From the NCBI RefSeq assembly GCF_013044505.1, contig NZ_JABERD010000038.1, positions 1-60,375 of the forward strand: a stretch of 60,375 bases of DNA. The letters run 5' to 3'. Below the pieces are notes generated by a model, which was not told the origin of the DNA, did no database searches, and saw nothing but the letters and a program-made list of their open reading frames with translations. This document shows positions 52,482 to 60,327 of the stretch, in pieces. Origin of the DNA: Streptomyces sp. S3(2020). Its GTDB lineage: Bacteria; Actinomycetota; Actinomycetes; Streptomycetales; Streptomycetaceae. Made by a program: the position numbers and the translations under genes. Position 1 is the first letter of the stretch; each line of letters opens with the position of its first letter.

Positions 52482-53705
52482 CTAGAAGTCCTCCTCCATG
52501 GCAGCGGCAGCCGCGATCTCGGCGAGGAACGGCTCCAGGTGTGCGGCCTCGCCGTCGTGCGGTGCCGCCGCGACGCCGAGCCGGTGCCGGGCCAGGGCCC
52601 GCACCGCCTCACGTGCCGCACGGTCATCGGCGGCCGGTCCCGGGTCGAACCCCGGCAGCAGGACGCCGACTTCGATGCCCGGTGTCGTCGAGGCGGGGAT
52701 GTCCAGGTCCGCCCGGCCGGCCCACACGTCGTCCCGCCTGGCCAGCGGAACGCGGGTCGGCGGGCCGCTGTCCACGTGGACCTCCGCCGCGAGATGCACC
52801 CCGCTGGCAGGGGCCGCTATGTCGGCGACGACCTCGACCTCGATCCGTCGCCCGGCGCCGAGCGCGTACGCGGTCCAGGACACGGCCTCCTCGGCCGCGT
52901 CGACGAAGCCGGGAGGATAGCGGCACCAGTCGTTGGTCCCCGAACCCCGGGCGACCACGCGGCCGGTCACGGTGTGGCGATCACCTGCCGCGAGGGCGAA
53001 CTCCTTGTGCCGTACGAAGAGTTCGGCGAGGTCGAGCGGCGTGGCGGTCGGCTTGTGGTCCTGTTCCAGGGTCGACCGGAGGTGCCGTAGCGCCTCCCCG
53101 TCCAGCCCGGCGTTGTCGGCCGCGTCGTCGATCAGCCGTAGGACACGGTCCAGTTGGCGAGGCGGGGCCGCCGACCGCCGCCAGCGGATCAGCGGGGCGA
53201 GCGCGGCCAGGTGCTCCTCCAGCAGATCGGCACCCTCCGACTCGCCTGATTCATCTGACTCGTCGAGGAGTTGCTGGCATTCGTGGGTCAGCGCGGCCAA
53301 CTCAAGACCCAGCACGTCCGGTTCGAGCGCGGGAATCCCGTCCAGGTACGACGTCGGCCACCAGCGGGCCGCCCAGTGCCCGAGGGCGAGGCGGGCGGCG
53401 CTCTCGGCGAGGGCGGTCGGCCGCTCGGGCAGCGTCAGTTCGGCGGCCGGCGTTCCCGACGCGACGGAGACGGCGTCGACGGCGGCGGCCGTGCGCTCGC
53501 CGTAGACCGCCCACAGCCACTGCTGGGCCTGCCCCACGTCGTGGATCTCCGCTGTGGGCAGAGCTGTCGGTCCGAGGACGGGCCAGGTCAGGACGGCGCC
53601 CGCGACTTCGAGAACGGACCGGGTGAAGACGGGCCCGGTGGAGGGTCCCGCGAGGCGGATGGTGCCGTCCTCGGCTCGGGTGAGGGCACAGCGCCGTTCG
53701 GGCAT
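52482..53705 (-). CDS. Uncharacterised protein, CHAT operon gene 2
   Basis: A 407-aa soluble protein I do not recognise. The N-terminus is beta-like (MPERRCALTRAEDGTIRLAG), the middle is helical with an acidic run (LDESDESGESEGADLLEEHL, about residues 148-167), and the C-terminal third contains GRRIEVEVVADIAAP. No membrane segment or enzyme motif is seen. Its ATG shares one base with the upstream stop (TGATG), so translation is coupled. As a dedicated CHAT-operon member it is a candidate protease substrate or sensor, an inference. Confidence 0.75.
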   Translation of the reverse strand: MPERRCALTRAEDGTIRLAGPSTGPVFTRSVLEVAGAVLTWPVLGPTALPTAEIHDVGQAQQWLWAVYGERTAAAVDAVSVASGTPAAELTLPERPTALAESAARLALGHWAARWWPTSYLDGIPALEPDVLGLELAALTHECQQLLDESDESGESEGADLLEEHLAALAPLIRWRRSAAPPRQLDRVLRLIDDAADNAGLDGEALRHLRSTLEQDHKPTATPLDLAELFVRHKEFALAAGDRHTVTGRVVARGSGTNDWCRYPPGFVDAAEEAVSWTAYALGAGRRIEVEVVADIAAPASGVHLAAEVHVDSGPPTRVPLARRDDVWAGRADLDIPASTTPGIEVGVLLPGFDPGPAADDRAAREAVRALARHRLGVAAAPHDGEAAHLEPFLAEIAAAAAMEEDF

Positions 53706-55105
53706 CACGCGCTCCTCCGCTCGACAGCGGGTTCGACAGCGGGCTCGGCGGTGGACTCGATGGTCGCCGACAGGGTGCGCAGTGCCGTACGGACTCGTGC
53801 GCGGTGGTCCATCATCACCGAGCGGGCGACGCCGTCGAGCACGCCCCAGGCCGATGCCGCGTCGGGCAGTGCCGCGTCGCGGACGTCGCGCCCGTGCAGC
53901 CGTACCCAGAGACGCCGCATGTACGCGGCCCATGGGGTGCGCAGGTCCTGGGCGAGGGCGTTCAGCACACCGCCGTCCGGGTCGGGGTAGGGGGAGACGG
54001 TCATCCTGCGGGCTCGCAGGACCGAAGCCTCCCGCTGCCAGCGGCTGTTGACGATGCGGTGGGCCGCCGTCGACCCCGCCACGGAGGCCCCGGCGCCCAG
54101 TGGATCGAGGCCCAGCGGATCGAGGCCCACCGCTAGTCGGCCGCCGAGCACGACGGTGACGCGCAGGCTTTCGTCGTAGAGGCCCAGTGGGGCGCAGCTG
54201 CGGTCGACCTCCCGTCGGACGAGCTCCGGCACGGTCGGCAGCTGCTCGCGGTGGGTCGACGCCTGGAGCACGGTGAAGAGCCGTTCGAAGAGCGTGCGGT
54301 CGAACGGCGCGGGGAGGGTGGCGGTCGAGGCGCTCCGGCCGACCTCGGGGCGTGGGGGCACGCGGTGCGCGGTCAGTCCGAGGTGCGGGGGTACGTCGGC
54401 GCGGTCCCAGACGTCGGTCGGGTGCGCCGCCCACAGGGCTCGCCCGAGCAGGCTGCCGTGCCCGGCCCGGACCATGGCGGCGAAGGCCGGCGAATCGGCC
54501 CCCGCCGCACCGCAGGCGTCGAGAACCTCGGCTGCCAGGCCCGTGTCGGCGGCGCCCGGTACCGCTTCGCGTCCGTCCCATGCCACTGCCAGCTCGGCGT
54601 CGAGCCGAGCGTGCTGGCCGGCGTCCGCCAGATGCTCCTTCAGCGCCTCCACCGTCCGTCCGCCGGAAGCGTCCACGACGTCTTCGAGAACCGCCCTCGC
54701 CACCGCGTCCGCGCCGGGCCCCGGCGCCCCGTGCTCGGTCGCCAGCTCGAAGCACCGCTGGAAATACAGGTCCTGGGGGTTGCCCGCCACGATCCCCAGC
54801 GCCCGGCGGGTCCTCTTCAGCAGCGTGAACCACTGTGCCGTCGCTTCCAGAACCGCACCGGACTCCCGTATCAGGGAGTCGAGTTGCTCCGCATGCTTCG
54901 CGTCGAGGAAGTCGGCGCCGAGCTCCGGACGCAGCGCGGGCCGGACGAGCAGCGGCAGCACGATCAGCTTGACCGTCCGGGTCAGCGGCGCGCCACCGGG
55001 CCCGCTCAGCGCCTGGGGGCCCGGCCCGAGGCCGCGCCAAGCCCTGTCGATGACCATGGCGCGCGGACGGCGCTCGCCGGTCGACGGCTGGTTCGGGGAC
55101 GGCAT
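53705..55105 (-). CDS. Uncharacterised protein, CHAT operon gene 1
   Basis: A 466-aa helical protein of unknown family and the first gene of the CHAT operon. It has no signal peptide. Features are a conserved-looking N-terminal part (RTVKLIVLPLLVRPALRPEL), a 5-residue tandem repeat in GLDPLGLDPLGAG from a 15-bp DNA duplication (near 54102-54131), and the C-terminal segment DHRARVRTALRTLSATIEST. The start is ATG 55105; ATG 55057 (MVIDRAWRG) is possible. The 19-bp motif is 34 bp upstream. Its size and lead position suggest a sensor or scaffold, an inference. Confidence 0.75.
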   Translation of the reverse strand: MPSPNQPSTGERRPRAMVIDRAWRGLGPGPQALSGPGGAPLTRTVKLIVLPLLVRPALRPELGADFLDAKHAEQLDSLIRESGAVLEATAQWFTLLKRTRRALGIVAGNPQDLYFQRCFELATEHGAPGPGADAVARAVLEDVVDASGGRTVEALKEHLADAGQHARLDAELAVAWDGREAVPGAADTGLAAEVLDACGAAGADSPAFAAMVRAGHGSLLGRALWAAHPTDVWDRADVPPHLGLTAHRVPPRPEVGRSASTATLPAPFDRTLFERLFTVLQASTHREQLPTVPELVRREVDRSCAPLGLYDESLRVTVVLGGRLAVGLDPLGLDPLGAGASVAGSTAAHRIVNSRWQREASVLRARRMTVSPYPDPDGGVLNALAQDLRTPWAAYMRRLWVRLHGRDVRDAALPDAASAWGVLDGVARSVMMDHRARVRTALRTLSATIESTAEPAVEPAVERRSA

Positions 55106-55138
55106 GGGCAGAGCGTACGTCCTGGGGGAACTGGTGGT

Positions 55139-55157
55139 CGAACCTGGGATCGGTAGG
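55139..55157 (+). repeat. 19-bp motif, copy 2
   Basis: Identical to 48645-48663 (CGAACCTGGGATCGGTAGG). It lies in the 112-bp gap between the CHAT operon (left) and the gene at 55218 (right), 60 bases before that start, in the same orientation relative to the plus-strand gene as copy 1. Confidence 0.75.
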
Positions 55158-55217
55158 CGCCGCCCGCCTCCTAACGTCCACACCACCAGGCAGAACGGAC
55201 CGGAAGGCAGGCACGGC

Positions 55218-55643
55218 ATGGGAATCTTCGGCAAGGGCAAGAGCCGCGAGGAGAAGGCCGCGAAGATCGCGGAGCAGATGGCCGGAGGGAAGGGTTTCTA
55301 CGGCCGTATGACGCGCGCGACGCTCGGCAGCGAGGACTACGCCAAGCTCCAGCAGACGCTCGGCGCGTACAACTCCGGTGCCACGGTGCGACAGCTGCTC
55401 GCCACGGGCGTACCGACGATCCCCGCGGTCGTGGTGTCGATCAGCGACACCGGCAAGATGGTCAACTACGACCCGGTCGTCGACCTGGTCCTCCAGCTGA
55501 CCGGGGTCACCGCCGACCCGGTCATGCTCCAGACCATCGTCTCGAAGCTGCGCATCCCCCGCGCCGGTGACCAGGTGCTGCTGATCGCGGACCCGGGCAA
55601 CCCCGGCGGTTACCTCTACGCGGGAGACGGAGCGACGGCGTGA
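55218..55643 (+). CDS. Small uncharacterised protein divergent from the CHAT operon
   Basis: A 141-aa protein. The N-terminus is Lys-rich and helical (MGIFGKGKSREEKAAKIAEQ), followed by a beta-rich domain (VPTIPAVVVSISDTGKMVNY, VVDLVLQLTGV, VLLIADPGNPGGYLYAGDG) that recalls DUF3592/SHOCT-associated small folds. No membrane helix is seen. GGAAGGCAGGC precedes the ATG at 55218. The 19-bp motif upstream links it to the gene at 48690. The family is unknown to me. Confidence 0.75.
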   Translation: MGIFGKGKSREEKAAKIAEQMAGGKGFYGRMTRATLGSEDYAKLQQTLGAYNSGATVRQLLATGVPTIPAVVVSISDTGKMVNYDPVVDLVLQLTGVTADPVMLQTIVSKLRIPRAGDQVLLIADPGNPGGYLYAGDGATA

Positions 55644-55686
55644 CGACACCGCGGTATGCGGCGTCGGCGAATGGCGCGGCTCCGAC

Positions 55687-56172
55687 GTGAGCGACGGGTC
55701 GGGCGACGGGGAGGGCGACGGGGAGAGCGGCCCGGCGCCGACGCAGGTGTCGAAGGTCGGCCCCTGGGCAGCCGCCTGGATGTACCTCTTTCTCGTGGCG
55801 CTCGGCCTGTTGGGACCGTTCCTGATGGTCCTCGGCGTCTTCGCCGGCCAGGGCGTGGTGGTCACCGGCATGGTGTGCACGGTGGTCCTCGTTCCCCTGG
55901 GCTTCGTCGTGGGGATCACCGTCGCCGCCGAACGCAGGCACAACCGGCGGCTCGACGCCGTCGGGGTTCCGGCGACCGCCGAGATCACCGAGCTGACCGA
56001 ATGGGACACCGGGGACGACGGCGGTGCCGTGGTCGTCCTGCGGGTCAGCGGGCCGGGAGTCCGCACGTTCGAGGCCACCTGGAAGCGCTCGCAGCATCCC
56101 GCCCTGCGGGTGGGCCTCCGCCTCGACGCCGTGGTCGACCCTTCCGGGAACCTGTTCCGTGTCGTGCTGTGA
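55687..56172 (+). CDS. Small DUF3592-like membrane protein
   Basis: A 161-aa protein: an acidic N-terminus (SDGSGDGEGDGESG), two membrane helices (WMYLFLVALGLLGPFLMVLG, GVVVTGMVCTVVLVPLGFVV), and a C-terminal DUF3592-like beta domain (VPATAEITELTEWDTGDDGG, FEATWKRSQHPAL, LDAVVDPSGNLFRVVL). The start is GTG 55687, 43 bp after the previous gene, so it is probably co-transcribed. It is related in plan to the proteins at 48690 and 56516. Confidence 0.75.
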   Translation: MSDGSGDGEGDGESGPAPTQVSKVGPWAAAWMYLFLVALGLLGPFLMVLGVFAGQGVVVTGMVCTVVLVPLGFVVGITVAAERRHNRRLDAVGVPATAEITELTEWDTGDDGGAVVVLRVSGPGVRTFEATWKRSQHPALRVGLRLDAVVDPSGNLFRVVL

Positions 56173-56515
56173 CCGATCCGCACGGGGCTCGGGCGTCGGC
56201 GTGGCGCGGGGAGCCGGGGCAGACGTCGACCACTGATGTCGCCGTTCGTGACAGGGGATCGTGCTCTTTCCGGTCCAGCACCTGAATTGTCTCGTACTGC
56301 ACATACTGCGCGAACCAGTGAACCTGTTCCCGGTGGAGTGTCGTCGGCAGCGATGCGTCGGATCCTCGCGTGGGGAGGCCGCGACCTCCCGCTGCTGAGG
56401 TCTACGGGAAACCACGTAGACGCTACGGGACTTGGGGACGCGGCGCTGCAATCGCGTTTCTGCGGGGCGATGATCTCCGTGGCGGAGAAGCCGCGAAGTA
56501 CGCAAGGGGGTGGGC
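56173..56515. other. 343-bp intergenic region without a gene
   Basis: I see no credible coding frame here. The first 190 bp are unremarkable. The last 150 bp hold the overlapping hairpins described at 56373-56427 and a further CTCCG/CGGAG hairpin (56475-56479 with 56483-56487) before the ribosome site at 56504-56510. Confidence 0.6.
56373..56427 (+). promoter_or_regulatory. Chain of mutually exclusive hairpins (attenuator-like)
   Basis: Four stems share strands. A: GGGAGG 56373-56378 with CCTCCC 56385-56390. B: GACCTC 56383-56388 with GAGGTC 56397-56402. C: GTCTACG 56400-56406 with CGTAGAC 56415-56421. D: CGTAG 56415-56419 with CTACG 56423-56427. A excludes B, B excludes C, and C excludes D. 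CTACGGGA occurs twice (56402-56409, 56423-56430). Confidence 0.45.
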
Positions 56516-57292
56516 ATGTCGGACGCGAGCGAGGGGCGGTCGGGTCGACACCGTGTCGTCCTGGTGGTGTTCCGCATGACCATGGTGGTCGTGATCGTGC
56601 TGTTCGCCTGGCGGACGTACGAGGAGATGGCCATCGCCGACGCCCGTGCCTCGGGCAACCTGGAACCGGCGGACGCCGTCGTCGTGAACCGGACGGAAGA
56701 ACACGGGAAGACGCATGGCGGCACAGGCCAGGACCGCACTGCCGACTGGGTCTACTGGGACAGGGTCACGCTCGAACTGCGGGTGAACGGCAAGTTGCAG
56801 TCGGTGGAAGGCGGTGACGTGCATGACGTTGGCGACCATGTCCAGGTCGACCTGTGGCACGGGCACGTCATCCAGCTGGACGGGTACTACGTGTGGCGAG
56901 GGTGGCACAGCGGCCTCGGAGGCAACGTCCTCATCGTGTTCTACCCCCTGGCCATGGGCTACCTGATCTCCCTGGCGGTGGCGGCGCGCGTCCGGATGGC
57001 GCGCAGGGGCGGCGGAGATGTGCCCGACCCGGGCGACTTCGCCTTCGTCTTCGAGACTCTGTTCGGCATCGTCGTCGGAGCTTTCACGATCGTCCCGCTG
57101 GCCCTGGTCCCCGCCGCCCTCGGCGCCGACCATCCCCGGTTCTGGCCGCTCATCCCGGTGGCCACCGGCACCACGGCCGCCCTGTTCTTCGTACGCCGGA
57201 CGCTCCGGCACCGGCAGAGCGCGGACGCCTGCACCGGAGCCGGAGCCGGAGCCGGAGACACCGACGCCGAGGGCGCGCCCGCTCAGCACTGA
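56516..57292 (+). CDS. DUF3592-like membrane protein
   Basis: A 258-aa membrane protein. One N-terminal helix (VVLVVFRMTMVVVIVLFAW) is followed by an extracytoplasmic beta domain (about residues 48-128: ADAVVVNRTEEHGKTH, RVTLELRVNGKLQSVEGGDV). Three C-terminal helices follow (IVFYPLAMGYLISLAV, LFGIVVGAFTIVPLALVPAAL, LIPVATGTTAALFFV). ATG 56516 is preferred over GTG 56510 because AAGGGGG is correctly spaced. The structured region upstream suggests RNA- or DNA-level control. Function unknown. Confidence 0.75.
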   Translation: MSDASEGRSGRHRVVLVVFRMTMVVVIVLFAWRTYEEMAIADARASGNLEPADAVVVNRTEEHGKTHGGTGQDRTADWVYWDRVTLELRVNGKLQSVEGGDVHDVGDHVQVDLWHGHVIQLDGYYVWRGWHSGLGGNVLIVFYPLAMGYLISLAVAARVRMARRGGGDVPDPGDFAFVFETLFGIVVGAFTIVPLALVPAALGADHPRFWPLIPVATGTTAALFFVRRTLRHRQSADACTGAGAGAGDTDAEGAPAQH

Positions 57293-57324
57293 GCGCGCAT
57301 CGAGGAATCGATCATGTTCGAGCA

Positions 57325-58257
57325 ATGAGGACGGGGGCCAAGGGGATGGCGGAAAGGTACGGGCCGTATCGGGAGCCACGGCCGCGGCCCGGTCCGCAGT
57401 CGGCCGCTCCCGCGTCCGGCGGGAGGTGGTCGCACCTGGCGACCGGGGCGGAGCTGGCCTTCATGGCGCAGTTCGTCGTCGCGGGAGCGGTGTTCCTGGC
57501 CACCGCCGGCATGCGCGACGACCACGGCATCGGCCTCGTCGGTCGGGCTCTCGCCATGGCCCCACGGTTGCTCCTCCTCGTGGCCTTCGCCGGATGCCTG
57601 CACTGGCTGTTGTTCACCCTGCCCGCGATGGCGCTGGCCCGGCTCCTGGCGGACCCGCCGGGGGCGGCGTCGCGGGCGGTGCTCGGGGCCGCCGCGGTCA
57701 CCGCGGCCCACATGGCGTGGGCCGTCTCCGTGTGGGACGTCCCGGTCGGGTGGACGGTGGCCTGGATCGCGGGTACCGGGGTGCTCCCGGTGACGGCGGC
57801 CTGGTACGCGCATCGCCGGTCGCTCGGGTGGGGCGCGATGGCGACCCGGATCGGCGCTGTCACCGGAGCCGCGCTGCTTGTCACCGCGGTCGGCGGGTTC
57901 CTCCTGGAGTGGACCGGCTGGCACAGGTACGAGCCGCCCCGACTCGACCGGCGCCGGTATGTCGGGGAGTGGGTCGGCGCCGGTGGCGCGTACTCGCTGC
58001 GGCTGGGCGAGAACGGCGAGGCCGAAGGCCAGAACCTGCCGCTGGTCGACGCGTACGCCACGCAGTGGGAAACGTGCGCGGGCACCGGGACGTGGGCGTT
58101 CGTGCCGCAGCGGCCGCGTGACCGGATCGTGCTCACGATCCCGGGCTGCGGTGCCCTCCGCGACTGGCAGCCGACCGGCTCGGCCGACCGGCCACAACTG
58201 TTCGCCGTCAGAGGGGACCCGGGCAGCCCCTCGGTCATCACCCTGTACCGCCCCTGA
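57325..58257 (+). CDS. Uncharacterised four/five-helix membrane protein
   Basis: A 310-aa protein. A Pro/Arg-rich cytoplasmic start (YGPYREPRPRPGPQSAAPAS) leads to about five membrane helices (FMAQFVVAGAVFLATAG to AALLVTAVGGFLLEW). A C-terminal extracytoplasmic beta domain (YVGEWVGAGGAYSLRLGENG, ... IVLTIPGCGALRDW) has two Cys that may pair. This tail recalls small lipocalin-like domains in Streptomyces membrane proteins. ATG 57325 or 57346 could be the start; neither has a good ribosome site, so it may depend on the gene 32 bp upstream. It converges on the kinase gene. Confidence 0.72.
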   Translation: MRTGAKGMAERYGPYREPRPRPGPQSAAPASGGRWSHLATGAELAFMAQFVVAGAVFLATAGMRDDHGIGLVGRALAMAPRLLLLVAFAGCLHWLLFTLPAMALARLLADPPGAASRAVLGAAAVTAAHMAWAVSVWDVPVGWTVAWIAGTGVLPVTAAWYAHRRSLGWGAMATRIGAVTGAALLVTAVGGFLLEWTGWHRYEPPRLDRRRYVGEWVGAGGAYSLRLGENGEAEGQNLPLVDAYATQWETCAGTGTWAFVPQRPRDRIVLTIPGCGALRDWQPTGSADRPQLFAVRGDPGSPSVITLYRP

Positions 58258-58282
58258 TGCGATGCGCACTCCGGCCGGGGCG

Positions 58283-60022
58283 TTACCGTGCGACCTGGAT
58301 CCAGACCTGATTGGCCTTGGCCGTGCAGCCGTACAAGGCCACCTGGGTGCCGTCGGCGGTCTCCTGTCCGATGACGTTCAGGCAGTCGCCGGTCTCGTCG
58401 TTGCGGATCTGGCCGCTGGACACCGGCGTCCAGTGTTGCAGTCCGTCGCCCGTGTATTCGGCGGCGGTCTTGACCACGCGGCTCCCCGCCGTCGCGGTCA
58501 GATACCCGTGTGTTCCCTTCAGCGCGCCGTTCGAGTCGAGCGACCAGGTCTGTGCGGAACCGCCCGTGCATGTTCTGATCGCCGCGCTGTAGAGGTTCGC
58601 CGTCAGGCATCTGCCGGACTGCTTGCCTCGTAGAGCGAAGGACGACACGACTGTCGCGGCGCCGGTCGATGTCGCCGTCGGGGTCGAGGCGGGGGAGCCG
58701 GGGGCGTTCGGTGACGCGGCCACTTCCTCGGCCCCGGCGGCCCCGGAAGCGTCGGAGGAGCTGCCGGCGTCCGTGGCGCCGGAGGTCCCGCCCGCACCCC
58801 CCGTGGTCCCGGCGCCGTTCGTCGAGCCGGGGCTCGCGGCAGAAGTCTGCCCGGGACTTCCGCTCGTCCCCGGCACGACGGCTGTCGCGGTGACCGTCGC
58901 GCCGGCTCCGACGCCGTCCGCCGCCCGGGCACTGCCGTTCTCGTCCGACGAGAGGGCCAGGTACGAAGCCGCGGCGATCAGCATCACGGCGACCGCGGCG
59001 GCTCCCACGACCAGCCCCGCGCGCCATGGACCGCGACGGGACGTCGGCGTCACCAGCCGGGCGGTGGGCGGCAGGCCATCGGGCTCGCCGCCGGCGCGTG
59101 CGTCCCGCACCAGGGGCGTCGCCGCGGAGGGACCGGGTTCCCGCACGGTCGCGGATTCCCGCACGGTCGGCGCGACCGGTCGCGAGGGTTCGTCGACCAC
59201 CGCGGTGAGCAGGGCATCCAACTCGGCCACGTCCGGCCGGTCCTGAGGGTCCGCCACGAGCAACCGTGCCAGCACCGGGGCCAGGGGGCCCGCGTGCACC
59301 GGCGCGGGCACCGGATCTCCGAGCACGGCGGCGAGCGTGGCCAGGCTCGTGCCACGCCGCATCGGACTGGTCCCCTCCACACTGACGTAGAGGGTCATGC
59401 CGAGTGACCAGAGGTCGGACGCCGGGGAGTCGACGGCCCCGCGGATCCGCTCAGGGGCCATGAACTCGGGCGAGCCGACCATTTCACCGGTGTGGGTCAG
59501 CCGGCTGGATCCGGGCAGGCTCGCGATGCCGAAGTCGGTGAGGACCGCCGTCGTGTGCCCGGGACCCTCCCGCAACAGGATGTTCGCCGGCTTGATGTCA
59601 CGGTGGTGGACACCGGCGGCGTGGGCGGCGCGCAGTGCGGCCAGCATGTCGCGGCCGATGCGGGCCGCCGTCCTGGGGTCCAGGGGGCCCTTGTCGAGCC
59701 GGTCCTGAAGGGACAGGCCCGGCACGAACTCCATCACCAGCCATGGATACGGGTCCTGGTCGACGACGTGATGGATCGCCACCACGTTGGGGTGCCGCAG
59801 CCGGGCGAGCGCACGGCCCTCACGCAGCACGCGCTCGTGCTGCACCCGCCTGGTGTCGGGCTCCGCTCCGGTCGCGCCGGGTTCGGCGAAACGGACCTCC
59901 TTGAGAGCGACATCGCGTTCCAGGACGGTGTCGCGCGCCCGCCACACCGTGCCCATGCCCCCGGATCCGAGCCGTTCCAGCAGCTCGAATCGCCCGTCGA
60001 TGATCCGCCGTGCGCCGTTCAT
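58283..60022 (-). CDS. Ser/Thr protein kinase with C-terminal ricin-type lectin domain
   Basis: A 579-aa transmembrane kinase. The kinase domain (about residues 10-270) is complete: GSGGMGTVWRARD, VALKEV (Lys), GVHHRDIKPANILL, TDFGIASLPG, SPEFMAPERI and SDLWSLGM. A Pro/Arg linker and one membrane helix (GLVVGAAAVAVMLIAAASYL) follow. A long Ser/Gly/Ala/Thr linker leads to an outside beta-trefoil lectin domain (about 455-579) with three QxW-like repeats (AQTWSLD, LQHWTPV, NQVWIQV) and Cys pairs. It probably senses glycans at the wall. ATG 60022 is the family-consistent start. Confidence 0.92.
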   Translation of the reverse strand: MNGARRIIDGRFELLERLGSGGMGTVWRARDTVLERDVALKEVRFAEPGATGAEPDTRRVQHERVLREGRALARLRHPNVVAIHHVVDQDPYPWLVMEFVPGLSLQDRLDKGPLDPRTAARIGRDMLAALRAAHAAGVHHRDIKPANILLREGPGHTTAVLTDFGIASLPGSSRLTHTGEMVGSPEFMAPERIRGAVDSPASDLWSLGMTLYVSVEGTSPMRRGTSLATLAAVLGDPVPAPVHAGPLAPVLARLLVADPQDRPDVAELDALLTAVVDEPSRPVAPTVRESATVREPGPSAATPLVRDARAGGEPDGLPPTARLVTPTSRRGPWRAGLVVGAAAVAVMLIAAASYLALSSDENGSARAADGVGAGATVTATAVVPGTSGSPGQTSAASPGSTNGAGTTGGAGGTSGATDAGSSSDASGAAGAEEVAASPNAPGSPASTPTATSTGAATVVSSFALRGKQSGRCLTANLYSAAIRTCTGGSAQTWSLDSNGALKGTHGYLTATAGSRVVKTAAEYTGDGLQHWTPVSSGQIRNDETGDCLNVIGQETADGTQVALYGCTAKANQVWIQVAR

Positions 60023-60327
60023 GTGTGTTCTGTACCTCGTCGGTCTACCGGTTGATGCCCCGGGCGGGGGCGGCGGTCGGCACGCGTGGGCGTTCTGCCC
60101 TACGACGGTCTCGGCGATCCCCGGGTGACTCGCCCGGCTCGCCGAACGGTACGGAGCGATCGGGGCGGGCACATCAGTGGAACCACGTAGACAGGCGAGG
60201 TCCTTGCCCGGCTCCTCCGGGCCGTCGAGGCATCAGACGTCGGCCGAGCCGAGCAGCATGCCCGTTTGCCGTGCCGTACGCGTTTGCCTAAGCTCCCTGG
60301 AAGATCACAGGCTGGGGAGGCGGAGCG
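60023..60327. other. 305-bp divergent intergenic region
   Basis: It separates the kinase gene from the gene starting at 60328. No gene is seen. It holds AACCACGTAGAC (60181-60192, also at 56410-56421) and a CGTTTGCC direct repeat (60263-60270 and 60281-60288) that may mark the promoter of the right-hand gene. Confidence 0.5.

Noticed and set aside
54102..54131. Mobile-element or CRISPR-like repeat
   Set aside because: It is only a 15-bp in-frame duplication encoding GLDPL twice; no spacers or further units.
53706..56183. Very long minus-strand frame extending the 407-aa gene
   Set aside because: It is a shadow of the 466-aa gene and of plus-strand genes; the TGATG overlap at 53705 fixes the start.
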